Source: Brassica napus
Lineage: Eukaryota; Streptophyta; Magnoliopsida; Brassicales; Brassicaceae
Direction of reading: 5' to 3'
NCBI RefSeq assembly: GCF_020379485.1
Contig: NC_063452.1
Span: 12,069,065 to 12,133,064 of the forward strand
Length of the DNA stretch: 64,000 bases
Part shown: positions 43,380 to 54,136 of the stretch, in pieces
How positions within the stretch are numbered: the stretch's first letter is position 1
Layout of the letters: every line of letters begins with the position of its first letter
Made by a program: the position numbers and the translations under genes
The notes under the pieces: model-generated
The model's input: the letters and a program-made list of their open reading frames with translations, nothing else
The model's database searches: none
Told to the model about the DNA's origin: nothing

Positions 43380-44280
43380 TGATTTGGTGGCGGAGCTAGC
43401 TTCCAGACGGCCTCGTTAGGGTTTTGGTGTCTCTCAAGTCTCAAAGCCTTAAATTTCATAAATCTAACTAATCTTTTAAATGTGCCAATTAATTTATAGG
43501 ATGGGCCGCAAATGTTCCAGCCCAAACCGTTTTCTCTCTATGCAGATAACATCACTTATATGAAGCTGAAATATACAAAAAAAAGTTGTCTTAAACTCCA
43601 AATCTAACATGCATCTAACATTCATATTACTTCTAAATATCAAAAAGGCATAAATTTGGCAAAATAAAAATTTAGATCCATATATATATGTGTAATTTCA
43701 ATTCAGTTTTGGTTTTATATTTCTACTGATCAGTTTCAGTTCAGGTTTTCTAGTCCAAGTGAAATACTCCAAACAACAAACTATGCAAACAAACTACCAT
43801 AAGACCTAGAAGTTAAAGATATCTGAAAAGAGCAAAAAACACAACACAAAAAGAACTTATAAGTCACTGCCAAACTAGAAACCTTAAAAATAGACCAAAT
43901 ATAATTTTTTAACAAAACATAAAACAATGAAGGATAGTCTAACTTGTACACACATAATCTTCACCTTAAAATCTATACTAGTAGTTTGCATACCCACGCC
44001 AAATAAGCCTATGTGACTTTATCTCTACACAAAATCAGTCCATATAGCTATATCTTGACACAAAGTTAGTGTATCTGACTATTTCCATATCACCACAGAA
44101 GGTTATAATTATAGCTGACTATGTCTCCACACAAGGGTAACGTTTACGACTAATTGACTATCTCCCAGTACATGACTATACCCCCACACCAAATTGGCCA
44201 TTATGATTTATTACTATATCTCAGGCAATGTTATATTTCCACAAAAAGTTGGCAATATATAATTTTTTGAAACGTAAGCT
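43380..44280. other. Intergenic DNA beyond the gene island, no gene seen
   Basis: After the DEK-C leader (to about 43440) the sequence becomes AT-rich. Around 43980-44250 a loosely repeated phrase (TATCTC(T/C)ACACAA.., GTGACTATATC) recurs about every 45-60 bp, a degraded minisatellite with five or six units. No coding frame. Confidence 0.5.
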
Positions 44281-44421
44281 ATTTGATATTTTTATTCAAA
44301 ATAGCATATCTGGCTTTTTTTTAAGAATTTTGTTGATATAGTTAACGTGATTAAACATTAAACTGTTTAAGAGCAGTCCGGATCCTGGTAGATAGCAGAG
44401 GGAGCATATGCTTCCAGCCGT
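44281..44421 (+). repeat. 141-bp segment duplicated at 60574-60716
   Basis: Both copies contain ATTTGATATTTTTATTCAAA, ATAGTTAACGTGATTAAACA and AGATAGCAGAGGGAG in the same order and orientation at about 90 percent identity or better. This copy continues into a MITE, while the other is cut off at 60716. The two copies lie just outside the left and right sides of the Helitron cluster. Confidence 0.85.
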
Positions 44422-44690
44422 TATACCACCTCCAATGCTGATTTTTAACAAAATTTTTAGCATTAAACTTATTATACTAATCTGTGAGACCCTTTAAATT
44501 TAAAAATATGTGTCAAATTAATTTTTAGCTAAGGACTAATCTTCCACTTACTGTGCGCGGATCTCATCGCCACGTAGAAACCCGCGATTGGTTCCTTTTT
44601 CTTTTAACTGAATAAAAAATAAAAAAAAATAAAATAATTTAAAAACTTACCTTGGTTATCGAGAGAAAGTAGTGGCATTGCTGATGCTCT
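44371..44690. mobile_element. Small Harbinger/Tourist-like MITE
   Basis: The ends TTAAGAGCAGTCCGG and GCTGATGCTCTTAA are inverted, with TTA/TAA at the boundary as in PIF/Harbinger elements. The interior contains CCACGTAG..CGCGATTGGTTCC, which resembles the interior of 61751-62087. It is non-coding and about 320 bp long. Confidence 0.6.
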
Positions 44691-44696
44691 TAAATA

Positions 44697-44833
44697 TCTT
44701 ATACTATAAAAAAGAGTTTTACTCTCTTCTCATCGAGCCACGTCACGGAGAAGCAGGAATCACCACGTGTCATGCCATAAATTTTCTTCGACTGTTTCGG
44801 TAATGTGTTCTAATGACTTTGGGCTTAGAAACA
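44697..44833 (+). mobile_element. Helitron 5-prime end fragment (plus strand)
   Basis: TCTTATACTATAAAAAAGAG starts at 44697 after an A and continues with ACTCTCTTCTCA and CCACGTGTCATG, features of Brassicaceae Helitron 5-prime regions. It is truncated by, or joined to, the opposite-strand Helitron whose end is at 44834. Confidence 0.5.
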
Positions 44834-45662
44834 CTAGGGATCTTCAACCCCGCGCAAGCGCGGTGAGCTTTTGCTTTTTGTTTCGATTTGGTTAGTCAGC
44901 ACTATCCATCTCCTTTTTTAAATCGATTTTTATCATTTATTTATAAAAATTAGTCTATCAAACATGTTGATTTTGCGTAAAACGAAAGTAATATAACGAA
45001 AGACCCCAAGCTCGAAGACGCATTCATCTGCCATGGCCATTGGTTTTGCATATAACAAAGTGAACGTGTGAATGGTAAAATTTGACAGTCTCTTCGTGTC
45101 ACCGCACCACCTATTTAAATTCTATGTTTATGCATTTCTTGATTCTCTGAGAGGTTTGGGATGAAGCGTCTTCATAGTGAAAAGAAATTTGGTATCTTCT
45201 TCTGAAGGTTCCATTTCCAACCCTCTCCCACTTTTTAAACATTTCTCTATTATGATCATTGATGGTGTTTGAGTGTTTTGTTCACCATTTTCATTCTTCT
45301 TCTAAGTTTTATACTCCTTTTGCTCTCCTTTCTCTGCATGACTTCATACATCTGCTAAATATAGAAATAAAAATATTTCAAACATTTGTTTATACGAAAA
45401 ATAAAATAAAATATTTTTCATTTAAAATTTTGCTTCCGTTGTTCTGAATTTAGTACATAATTGCTAGGATGCTGATAATTGCTAGGATGCTGAAGTAAGG
45501 GAATAACAACGTCATAGGCAAGACCATAGACTGAATCTTTTGCCAGCTTACAATCATGCACAATAAGTGAATTTTAGAAAACATGTTACCTACTATCAAT
45601 AAGAAAGTTGACAATCAGTACATGCTGTAAATATCACCGCGAAATCCGAATCTATAATATAA

Positions 45663-45702
45663 TATGAGACTTTCGTTGACCCATGAAAGGAAAGAGCTAT
45701 GC
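45663..45702. repeat. 40-bp block copied from the Zim17-like gene at the AGP19 breakpoint
   Basis: TATGAGACTTTCGTTGACCC and the following GGAAAGAGCTATGCT match 54155-54194 with about two differences, in the same plus-strand orientation. It lies exactly where the AGP19 similarity begins. It may mark a template switch during capture. Confidence 0.75.
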
Positions 45703-46266
45703 TACGCCTCCAACAACAGTTGTTCCACCCGTTTCAGCTACTCTGCCACCAGCATCTCTGACTACACCTCCACCAGCAGTTACACCAAACGTCTCACCAC
45801 CACCAGCTCCAAAGGTTGCACCAGTTATCAGCCCAGTAGCTCCGCCTCCACAACCACCACAAAGCCCGCGTGTGCCAGCTCCAACCGTCTCACCACCGCT
45901 TGCACCATCCTCTCCCCAACCGGCATCACCACCACCAGCAACTTCTCCACCACCAGCTTCACCGCCTCTAGCGCTTACACCAATAACTCTACCACCAGCA
46001 CCAGCTCCTCCCAAGCACAAGAAAAAGCACAAACACAAGAGGCATCACCATGCCCCAGCTCCAGCACCAACTCCTCCAAGCCCTCCATCTCCTCTAGTTC
46101 TAACAGATTCCCAGGACATGTCTCCAGCACCATCACCATTTCAGAACGCGGTAACACTCTCTTACTAAACTACAATCTTTAAAAAGAAACGCACTCTCAC
46201 CAAACTGAATTATCTAACAATCTTTAATTTCTGGTTTTACAGAAAGGAGGAAATGCCTTTAACCAG

Positions 46267-47400
46267 TGTTGTAGGCAGAGATCCAGACTACTCAAAGGCT
46301 TGACTGAGGTTCAAGAGTTCGGACTGGACAGGACGAACGGATGGCCACGGGAGCGGCTAGACGAGTGCGATAAGGGGAGGATCGGTCGGTTTGTACCTGA
46401 AACAAGAGGGAGTGATTTTTATGAGTTTTATGGATTAAAATGAATAACAGAGAGTATGTTAACTGAGAAATAAAGAACATAAACAATATGAATTTTTATG
46501 GATTTTTATTTTAATGGCCGATCTGAAACAATAGATGCAATGAAACAAAAACAAGAGAAAGATAGAGATGGATGATGGATTCAAGTTGCTGGACGTGTGT
46601 CTCTCTCAACAAGAACAGGGGATGGTTTGAAGGATAGATATGGATCCGGTTCTTGCTGGACGTATGTCTCTCTCAAGATCGGACAGGGGATGAACTGGAT
46701 CGAAGGACTCCACAAAGAACAATGGATCGTTTCTTTGATATGTCAGGCGGCTGCTCTCAATGGTTTCACACAACTGAAAGACTTAGGGTTTCTTTGCTAA
46801 GGCAAAACAATATCATAAAAAGACTTGGCCGAAAATTTGGCAAATACAAGGGCTTAAATAGTTGTTCCTTAATGGACTCTAAAGATAAAAAGGCCTAGAC
46901 AAATGGCCAAAGTCTTAACTGAAATAAATTAAAGAAAAACAATAGACCGGTCGTGGTTTGAGATGTCCGGATCAGAACTCATAGTATGCTTGCATGTTGC
47001 CTCGTTAAAACCTTTCGGGAAAACCCAGTGGGACAAAACCCGATAAGGAAAAAGAGTACAACAGCATACTACTCCTTCTGATGGCGGCTATATGTCTGAA
47101 CCGGAAGCAAGTTGGTTGGATGGATTGAGGATGAAGGTGGAAATGGTCAGGCCGGCTTCATTCTGGTCAATGGAGGAGAACTGGCTTGAATGAAAGGAGT
47201 CTGGGACCTCTAATGGTTCGCTGGTGTCTTCAAGCTTTAAGTCGGCCAACTCATGGATCAATAGTTGCTTGAATCCGGTTTGTTCCTGTGCAAGCAGCTC
47301 CTGGACAACTTTGGCAAATCCAGCTCTTATAACCCTTGAACCGTACCTTGTGGTAGGACCTTTGCGGATGATGGGAACCTCAGTTGTGGGTACTGCAACA
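46267..47400 (-). repeat. Left (3-prime) LTR of the gypsy element
   Basis: This 1,134-bp LTR has its first 313 bp in transcription order (47400-47088) coding for the end of the polyprotein. It carries a GCCTCGTTAAAAC...CCCAGTGGGACAAAA block (46998-47038) that also occurs in the copia element. Confidence 0.93.
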
Positions 47401-50400
47401 TCCCCTCCCTCTTGAACAAGTTCTGTCCTCAGAACATCTCTGTCATCTGCAATATAAGGAGACAGATCAGACACATTGAACGTTCGGGAAACTTGGAACT
47501 TACCTGGCAGCTCTAGCCGGTAGGCATTGTCATTGATCCAATCGAGCACTCGGAATGGTCCGTCCCCTCGTGGGGATAGTTTGCTCTTCCTCTCTTTCGG
47601 GAACCGCTCTGGCCTCATATGGAGCCACACCCAGTCGCCTGGTTGGAAGATAACTTCTGTGCGCCCCTTGTTGAGCTTGATCCGGTTCCGTTCAGCCTTC
47701 TTCTCCAAAGTCTCCTTGACTTGCCGGTGCAAGTTCTTCACATACTCAGCCCTTTTGTCACCACTCTGGCTAACTTGCATGGCTGGGGGCAGTGTGGATA
47801 GGTCCATGGGCGTCTCTGGTCTAAAGCCATACACGATCTCAAAAGGGGAGAGATTAGTAATAGAGTGCCTTGCATGGTTATATGCAAACTCAATGAAAGG
47901 CAAACAACTCAACCAATTTCTAAGATTCTTACCCACCGTAGCCCTCAACAACTAAAAGAGTGTACGGTTTACTACCTCGGTCTGACCATCAGTCTGTGGG
48001 TGGCAAGTGGTCGAGAAAAGGAGCTTGGTTCCAAGCTTTTTCCACAAGGTCCTCCAGAAGTGGCTGAGAAATTTTTTGTCTCGGTCGGACACAATGGTAC
48101 GAGGCACTCCATGTAAGCGCACCACTTCCTTGAAGAAGAGATCGGCGGTTTGGCTTGCATCATTGGTCTTGGAACACGGAATGAAATGTGCCATCTTGGA
48201 GAACCTGTCCACTACAACAAAAATAGAATCCTTGTGTTCTATCTTGGGCAAGCCCAGCACAAAGTCCATAGACAGATCGACCCATGGTGCAATAGGAATA
48301 GGTAAAGGCATGTGTAAACCATAAGGATGCGACCTGGATTTGGTTTTGAGACAGACAGTGCACTTGGCGCAAAGGCTCTCGACGTAGCGCCTCATCCGGG
48401 GCCAATAGAAGTGGTCGGACAGGACGCTCAGGGTTTTGTCTAGACCAAAATGCCCCATCAACCCGCCCCCATGAGCTTCTCGGGTTAGTAAGTCTCGCAT
48501 GGAACCATGAGGAATGCACATGCGTTTCTCCTTGAAAAGAAACCTGTCCTGCTGATAGAATGGACCCATGGCTCCCTTAACCGTGTTACTGTAAAGCTCA
48601 GAAAAATCAGGGTCAGTTTCATAAGACATTTTAAGTTGTTCAAAACCCAAGATCTTAGCCTCCATGGTGGTAATGAGGGTGTGGCGCCGGGATAGAGCAT
48701 CGGCCACTATGTTGTCCTTTCCCTTCTTGTACTTGATCACATAGGGAAAAGTCTCCACGAATTCCAGCCACCTAGCATGCCTCTTCTTGAGTGTGGTCTG
48801 GCCCCTCAAATGCTTAAGAGTTTCGTGATCTGTATGAATAATAAACTCTTTAGACAGAAGATAATGTTGCCAAGTTTCAAGTGACCTTACTAGAGCATAT
48901 AGCTCTTTATCATAGGTGGGATAATTGAGGGCGGCTCCACTCAATTTCTCACTGAAGAAAGCCACTGGCCGGCCTCCTTGGGTCAGTACGGCTCCTATTC
49001 ATGTCCCTGAAGCATCACACTCAATCTCAAAAGGTTTATCAAAATCAGGAAGAGTTAGGACCGGTGCGTGTGTCAAACTATATTTAAGCCGGTTGAAAAA
49101 CTCCTCTTGGGCAGGACCCCAAGTAAAGGATACATTATTCTTGATCACAGAGGTCATTGGGGCGACGAGCGTACTGAAATCCTTCACAAATCGTCGATAG
49201 AAACTGGCCAGTCCATGGAAGCTGCGGACATGTCCGATCGTGGTCGGGGTCAGCCAGTCTTGTATCGCCTTGATCTTCTCCTCATCAACCTTCAGGCCCT
49301 GTGAACTCACAACAAAGCCTAAAAATACCAACTGATCAGTGCAGAAAACGCATTTCTTAAGGTTAGCATAAAGGCCTTCTTGCCTCAAGGCTTTCAAAAC
49401 CTGTTCTAGATGTCCAAGGTGTTCAGACCTGCTGTAAATCAGGATGTCATCAAAATACACAACCACGAATTTACCAATGTAAGGTCGGAGGACCTCGTTC
49501 ATAAGCCTCATGAATGTGCTAGGGGCGTTGGTAAGGCCAAATGGCATCACCAGCCACTCGTACAGTCCTTGTTTGGTCTTGAAGGCGGTTTTCCATTCAT
49601 CTCATTCCTTCATGCGGACTTGATGGTATCCACTCCTGAGATCAATCTTAGAAAACACAACAGACCCACTCAGTTCATCCAACATATCATCTAATCTAGG
49701 TATAGGGTACCGATATTTGATGGTTATGTTGTTGATGGCTCGACAGTGCACACACATACGCCACGTCCCATCCTTCTTAGGCACTAGTAGAACCGGGCAC
49801 AGAGGCTAAGGCTCTCGTGGATGTAGCCTTTGTCCATGAGGTCTTGGACCTGCCGCTCCAACTCCTTAGCCTCCTCGGGGTTGACACGGTAAGCAGCTCG
49901 GTTTGGTAGGGGTGCGCCGGGTACAAGGTCGATCTGATGATCTATGCCAAGACAGGGGGTAAGCCGGCTGGGATCTCATCAGGAAAGACATCCTTGTAAC
50001 GTCCCATGAGGTCTTGTACTACATCTGGTACTTCAGGAGCCTCAAAGCCTGCAAAACATCCTTCCTTAAAGATCATTAGTAGCACCTGTGTCTCACGTTG
50101 CAATGACTTAAACACTTGTCCGGAAGTCATGTAAAGGTTAGTATTACTTACCTGGCTGGACTGTGCCATTGCCTTCTGCATGTCATGAACTTCTTGGGAG
50201 CTGAGAGGTGCTAGGCTGTGCTTCTTGTTGTTGTGGGTGAAGCTATAGATGTTGGTACGTCCATGGTGAAGAGTCTCCTTGTCAAACTGCCATGGCCTTC
50301 CTAGAAGTATATGGCCGGCTTGCATGGGTACAACATCACACTTGACCTGGTCATGATACTTGCCAATACCGAAGGATACAACAACTTGTTCGACAATCTT

Positions 50401-51814
50401 AAGCTCAGTCTCATCATTGAGCCATTTGAGACGGTATGGCCGAGGATGGGCAGTTTTGACTAACCCCAACTTATCAACAAGATACTTTCTAGCCACGTTA
50501 GTACAAGAACCACCATCAATGATCAAGCTACATACCTTGTGATCAATACTACATCTTGTGTGAAAGATCTTCTCCCGCGGGATGGTTTCTAGATCAAAGA
50601 GGGTGCTAAGAGCTCTCCGGGTCACTAGTAGCTCGCCAGTCTCCGGGTAGTCGGTCACTTCCTCATCCGAGATCACGGCTGCGGTCTCTGCCTCATCTTG
50701 GGATTCATACTCGCCATCTCCCTTTAGGACCATTACTCATTTGTTTGGGCAATCCCGGGCGTAGTGTCCCTTGCCCTGACACTTATAACAAACAATGTCA
50801 CGAGTACGCAAAGTTTGGGCTTGAGTCTTACCCTGCTCTGGTTTGGGCGCATTGGACGAGTCAGCCTGGTTCGTCTTGAATCGGCTCTCGACCTCAATCG
50901 CCTTGCCCTTGTCGCCTTGTTTTGCACCCGGTTGAGTCCACGCGGGTTTGCTGCGACTGGTACTGGCCGTCTTGCGCTTGATGTGCTGCTTGGCTTGCGT
51001 AGCAAAGTGCAGTAGGTCGTTGAAGTCTTCATAATGTTGTCTCTCCACTTTGTAGGCAATGCGATCTTGCAGTCCTTCCAGGAATTGGGACATCATCGTC
51101 TCTTCGGGTTCGTCGGTATCTAGCTTATTCCTAAGTGCCTCGAACTCCTCATAGTATTCCTCCACGGTCTTAGTTCCCTGCGTAAGTTTACGAAAATGTT
51201 TTAGCACATCACGCTGGTAGTATGATGGAATGTACCTCGCGCGAAGCTTGGTCCGCATCTCGGTCCAATTACGCGCTCTCCACACTGGTCCGGACTTGGC
51301 GACGTCTCGATCCCACCACGAAAGAGCATTGTCCGTCAGCTGGGCTGCTGCTAGGGCGACCTTCTTGGCCTCGCTATACTGGTAATAGTCGAAGATGTAT
51401 TCCATGCGTCTCCCACACGATATAAGCATCCGGATCAACCTTGCCGGCAAACGTTGGGGGATTCAGCTTAAGCGCCTTGCCTCCTAGCCATGGCTCTTCA
51501 TCCTCTCGATCTCGCCCCCCTCTATAGTCGCGGCCTCCTCCTACTTGGACCCGGCATCCTTGCGCGTTCCTCCTTCCTCCCTGGTTAGGCATGTCCTCGT
51601 CCTGACTGCGCGTATCATCAGTACTGTCCGCGTCCAAGTCAGTGTCATGCGGATCCGGCTGGTTCCTTCCGGGTGGTCGAGGTCCGTTGGGACGGCCTCC
51701 CTGCCTTAGCTGAGTAAGCTCGGCGGTGATAGCCCTAAGACTCGCCCTCAGCTCTTCATTGGCGGCTAGGAGTTGAGCGTTTATGGCAGCTTGGTCTTGA
51801 CCTACATCTCCCAT
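47088..51814 (-). pseudogene. gypsy gag-pol polyprotein, multiple stops and frameshifts
   Basis: gag starts at the ATG at 51814 (MGDVGQDQAAIN). A frame change near 51415 precedes the capsid core, and the zinc knuckle CYKCQGKGHYARDC ends at 50740. Protease carries IIDGGSCTNVA (about 50540). Reverse transcriptase carries [11 protein letters not shown] (about 49460), RNase H IECDASG and ADALSRRH, and integrase an HFYWP..C..C zinc-binding part, MDFVLGLPK and [15 protein letters not shown]. In-frame stops lie at 50739-50737, near 49600, near 49000 and near 47952, and frames shift around 49960 and 49800. The frame closes at 47088, inside the 3-prime LTR. No functional protein can be made from this copy. 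Confidence 0.92.
47401..47416 (-). other. Polypurine tract of the gypsy element
   Basis: On the minus strand TTCAAGAGGGAGGGGA lies immediately before the TGTTG of the 3-prime LTR, the position where plus-strand DNA synthesis is primed. It is also within the polyprotein frame. Confidence 0.8.
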
Positions 51815-52217
51815 ATTTTCTGAAAAAGAAAAACTCGAGGAAAAGATCAAAGGCAAAGGGGTATGGGTAGTTTAAATAAGGAACTTGGATTGGATACAAG
51901 AGTATCGACCAAGCAAAGAAGTAAATGCAAAAATTAAAAAAATGCAAATCGATTTTGTTTCAAAAAGGAAAGTGAATTTTTTTTTTTTTAAATAGAAAAC
52001 TTGGTGAACAATTCCAATTTTTTTTTTTTTGAAAATAGAAAACTTGGTGAACAATTCTAACACTAAATGCCAATTAAAATCGAATCAGCCAATTAAGGAA
52101 AGAACACTTTGCCTTTTGGAATTTTCGAATTTTGAAGAATCAAACTAAATTTTTTTTTTTGAAAGTTCAAAACAAGATAAACAACTAAGAAGAAGAACTG
52201 AAGGTTTAGGAACTTCA

Positions 52218-52229
52218 GCTTTGATACCA
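52218..52229 (-). other. Primer-binding site of the gypsy element
   Basis: TGGTATCAAAGC on the minus strand starts two bases after the 5-prime LTR and pairs with the 3-prime end of initiator-Met tRNA with one mismatch, as in many plant gypsy elements. Confidence 0.75.
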
Positions 52230-52231
52230 AA

Positions 52232-53376
52232 TGTTGTAGGCAGAGATCCATACTACTCAAAGGCTTGACTGAGGTTCAAGAGTTCGGACTGGACAGGACG
52301 AACGGATCCGAACGGATGGCCACGGGAGCGGCTAGACGAGTGCGATAAGGGGAGGATCGGCCGGTTTGTACCTGAAACAAGAGGGAGTGATTTTTATGAG
52401 TTTTATGGATTAAAATGAATAATAGAGAGTATGTTAACTGAGAAATAAAGAACATAAACAAATATGAATTTTTATGGATTTTTATTTTAATGGCCGATCT
52501 GAAACAAAAGATGCAATGAAACAAAAACAAGATAAAGATAGAGATGGCTGATGGATTCAAGTTGCTGGACGTGTGTCTCTCTCAACAAGAACAGGGGATG
52601 GTTTGAAGGATAGATATGGATCCGGTTCTTGCTGGACGTATGTCTCTCTCAAGATCGGACAGGGGATGAACTGGATCGAATGACTCCACAAAGAACAATG
52701 GATCGGTTCTTTGATATGTCAGGCGGCTGCTCTCAATGGTTTCACACAACTGAAAGACTTAGGGTCTCTTTGCTAAGGCAAAACAATATCATAAAAAGAC
52801 TTGGCCGAAAATTTGGCAAATACAAGGGTTTAAATAGTTGTTCTTTAATGGACTCTAAAGATAAAAAGGCCTAGACAAATGGCCAAAGTCTTAACTGAAA
52901 TAAATTAAAGAAAAACAATAGACCGGTCGCGGTTTGAGATGTCCGGATCAGAACTCATAGTATGCTTGCATGTTGCCTCGTTAAAACCTTTCGGGAAAAC
53001 CCAGTGGGACAAAACCTGATAAGGAAAAAGAGTACAACAACATAGTACTCCTTCTGATGGCGGCTATATCTCTGAACCGGAAGCAAGTTGGTTGGATGGA
53101 TTGAGGATGAAGGTGGAAATGGTCAGGTCGGCTTCATTCTGGTCAATGGAGGAGAACTGGCTTGAATGAAAGGAGTCTGGGACCTCTAATGGTTCGCTGG
53201 TGTCTTCAAGCTTTAAGTCGGCCAACTCCTGGATCAATAGTTGCTTGAATCCGGTTTGTTCCTGTGCAAGCAGCTCCTGGACAGCTTTGGCAAATCCAAC
53301 TCTTATAACCCTTGAACCGGACCTTGTGGTAGGACCTTTGCGGATGATGGGAACCTCAGTTGTGGGTACTGCAACA
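52232..53376 (-). repeat. Right (5-prime) LTR of the gypsy element
   Basis: This 1,145-bp LTR holds the promoter for minus-strand transcription. It differs from the left LTR by a short GATCCGAACG duplication near 52300 and scattered substitutions. It retains the coding-like polyprotein tail segment (about 53064-53376), non-functional here. Confidence 0.93.
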
Positions 53377-53590
53377 ACCAGCTAGAAGGAAGAGTAGCAA
53401 TGTGGCTCAGCACCGTACTGGGAACTCTCCTCCTGATGGTTATCACAGCCTAAAGTCTCTAGCTTTCTTCTCACTATATCACCTATGTATCAATTCCAAA
53501 AGCTACATTTTCCCCATTGTATACCAAACACATTTGATTAAAAAATAATACATTTTTTCTTCTCTATTCTTTGCAGAAAATAAAATCATA

Positions 53591-54136
53591 TCAAATTTGA
53601 TCACTACTTGAATCCTTGGAGGTTTCTTTGCGGAAGTCATACTCAACAATGACCAAGATTTTCAACCAGCTTATGATGCTTAAGACATCCACCACACTGC
53701 CAAAACAAATTAAAAAAAATTCTTTTAAAGACTATCATATAACATGTCTCTTCAGGACAATTAAGCAAACCAAAGACTTGTGCACCTGGACAAAGACAAG
53801 GCCACGTTCATAAGCCAAACGGTTGATAAGCCGTTTAGTTCTTCTCTCTCCGCATGAGTTGCAACTGAACTCCACTTGCAAACTTCTTCTTCTTGGTAGT
53901 TTAATATCTACAGAAGCAACCTGTCCTGCATGAAATTAACCAAAAAAAAAATCATCAGCGAGAGAAAGAGAGAAAGACACAAAACACCAACATCAAAGAG
54001 CAAACTACTCATTGAGTTAACCTCTGAGGATTCCTTTGATTCTTCTTCTTCTGGATCAGTGAGAGACCCTAAAACAGAAAACAACTGATTCCTTTGCTCG
54101 CGTGGTCCCTCTTCTATCACATAAACAGTTCTTGAC
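53591..54136 (-). pseudogene. Captured Zim17/DNL-type zinc-finger gene, C-terminal exons, frameshifted
   Basis: Zim17-type (DNL) proteins are Hsp70 escorts in mitochondria or chloroplasts. Exons on the minus strand are 54136-54022 (TVYVIEEGPREQRNQLFSVL, acidic tail), 53920-53786 (SLQVEFSCNSCGER, LINRLAYERGLVFVQ) and 53696-53591 (CGGCLKHHKLVEN). The two CxxC pairs CNSC and CGGC are the zinc ligands of the family. An extra in-frame Arg codon follows CGER. In the last exon the frame shifts just after the VENLG block and runs into TGA, though the true tail can be followed to 53591. An upstream transit-peptide exon may lie at 54240-54440. In Arabidopsis I recall this gene (At1g68730) beside AGP19 (At1g68725), so both fragments were probably taken as one piece. 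Confidence 0.82.

Larger units (their letters stand above)
46267..53376 (-). mobile_element. Ty3/gypsy LTR retrotransposon, 7,110 bp
   Basis: LTRs at 46267-47400 and 52232-53376 begin TGTTGTAGG and end CTGCAACA. The target duplication is ACCAG (46262-46266 and 53377-53381), inside the AGP19-like exon. Coding is on the minus strand in the order gag, protease, reverse transcriptase, RNase H, integrase, which is the gypsy order. The primer site at 52218-52229 (TGGTATCAAAGC on the minus strand) resembles initiator-Met tRNA pairing. The polypurine tract is the complement of 47401-47416 (AAGAGGGAGGGGA). LTRs differ at about two dozen positions by eye, near 2 percent, so insertion is recent. Confidence 0.95.
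45683..53453 (+). pseudogene. Captured AGP19-like lysine-rich arabinogalactan protein gene, truncated and split by a retrotransposon
   Basis: AGPs are GPI-anchored cell-wall proteoglycans. Exon 1 remnant is about 45703-46150: Pro/Ala/Ser/Thr-rich text (SPPPAPKVAPVISPVAPPPQ) followed by the basic stretch KHKKKHKHKRHHHAPAPAP, the hallmark of lysine-rich AGP19. A GTAACA donor ends it at 46150. Exon 2 starts at 46243 (KGGNAFNQ). It is cut at 46266 by the gypsy element and resumes at 53382 with LEGRVAMWLSTVLGTLLLMV and the final ITA, the GPI-attachment signal, then TAA at 53451-53453. The N-terminal signal peptide is missing, replaced by a 40-bp filler at 45663. Without signal peptide and with a 7-kb insertion it is dead. 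The Gly-rich antisense frame at 45697-46038 is a shadow. Confidence 0.88.

Noticed and set aside
45697..46038. Glycine-rich minus-strand protein
   Set aside because: It is the antisense of the Pro/Ala-rich AGP19 exon; GC-skewed codons create the open frame.
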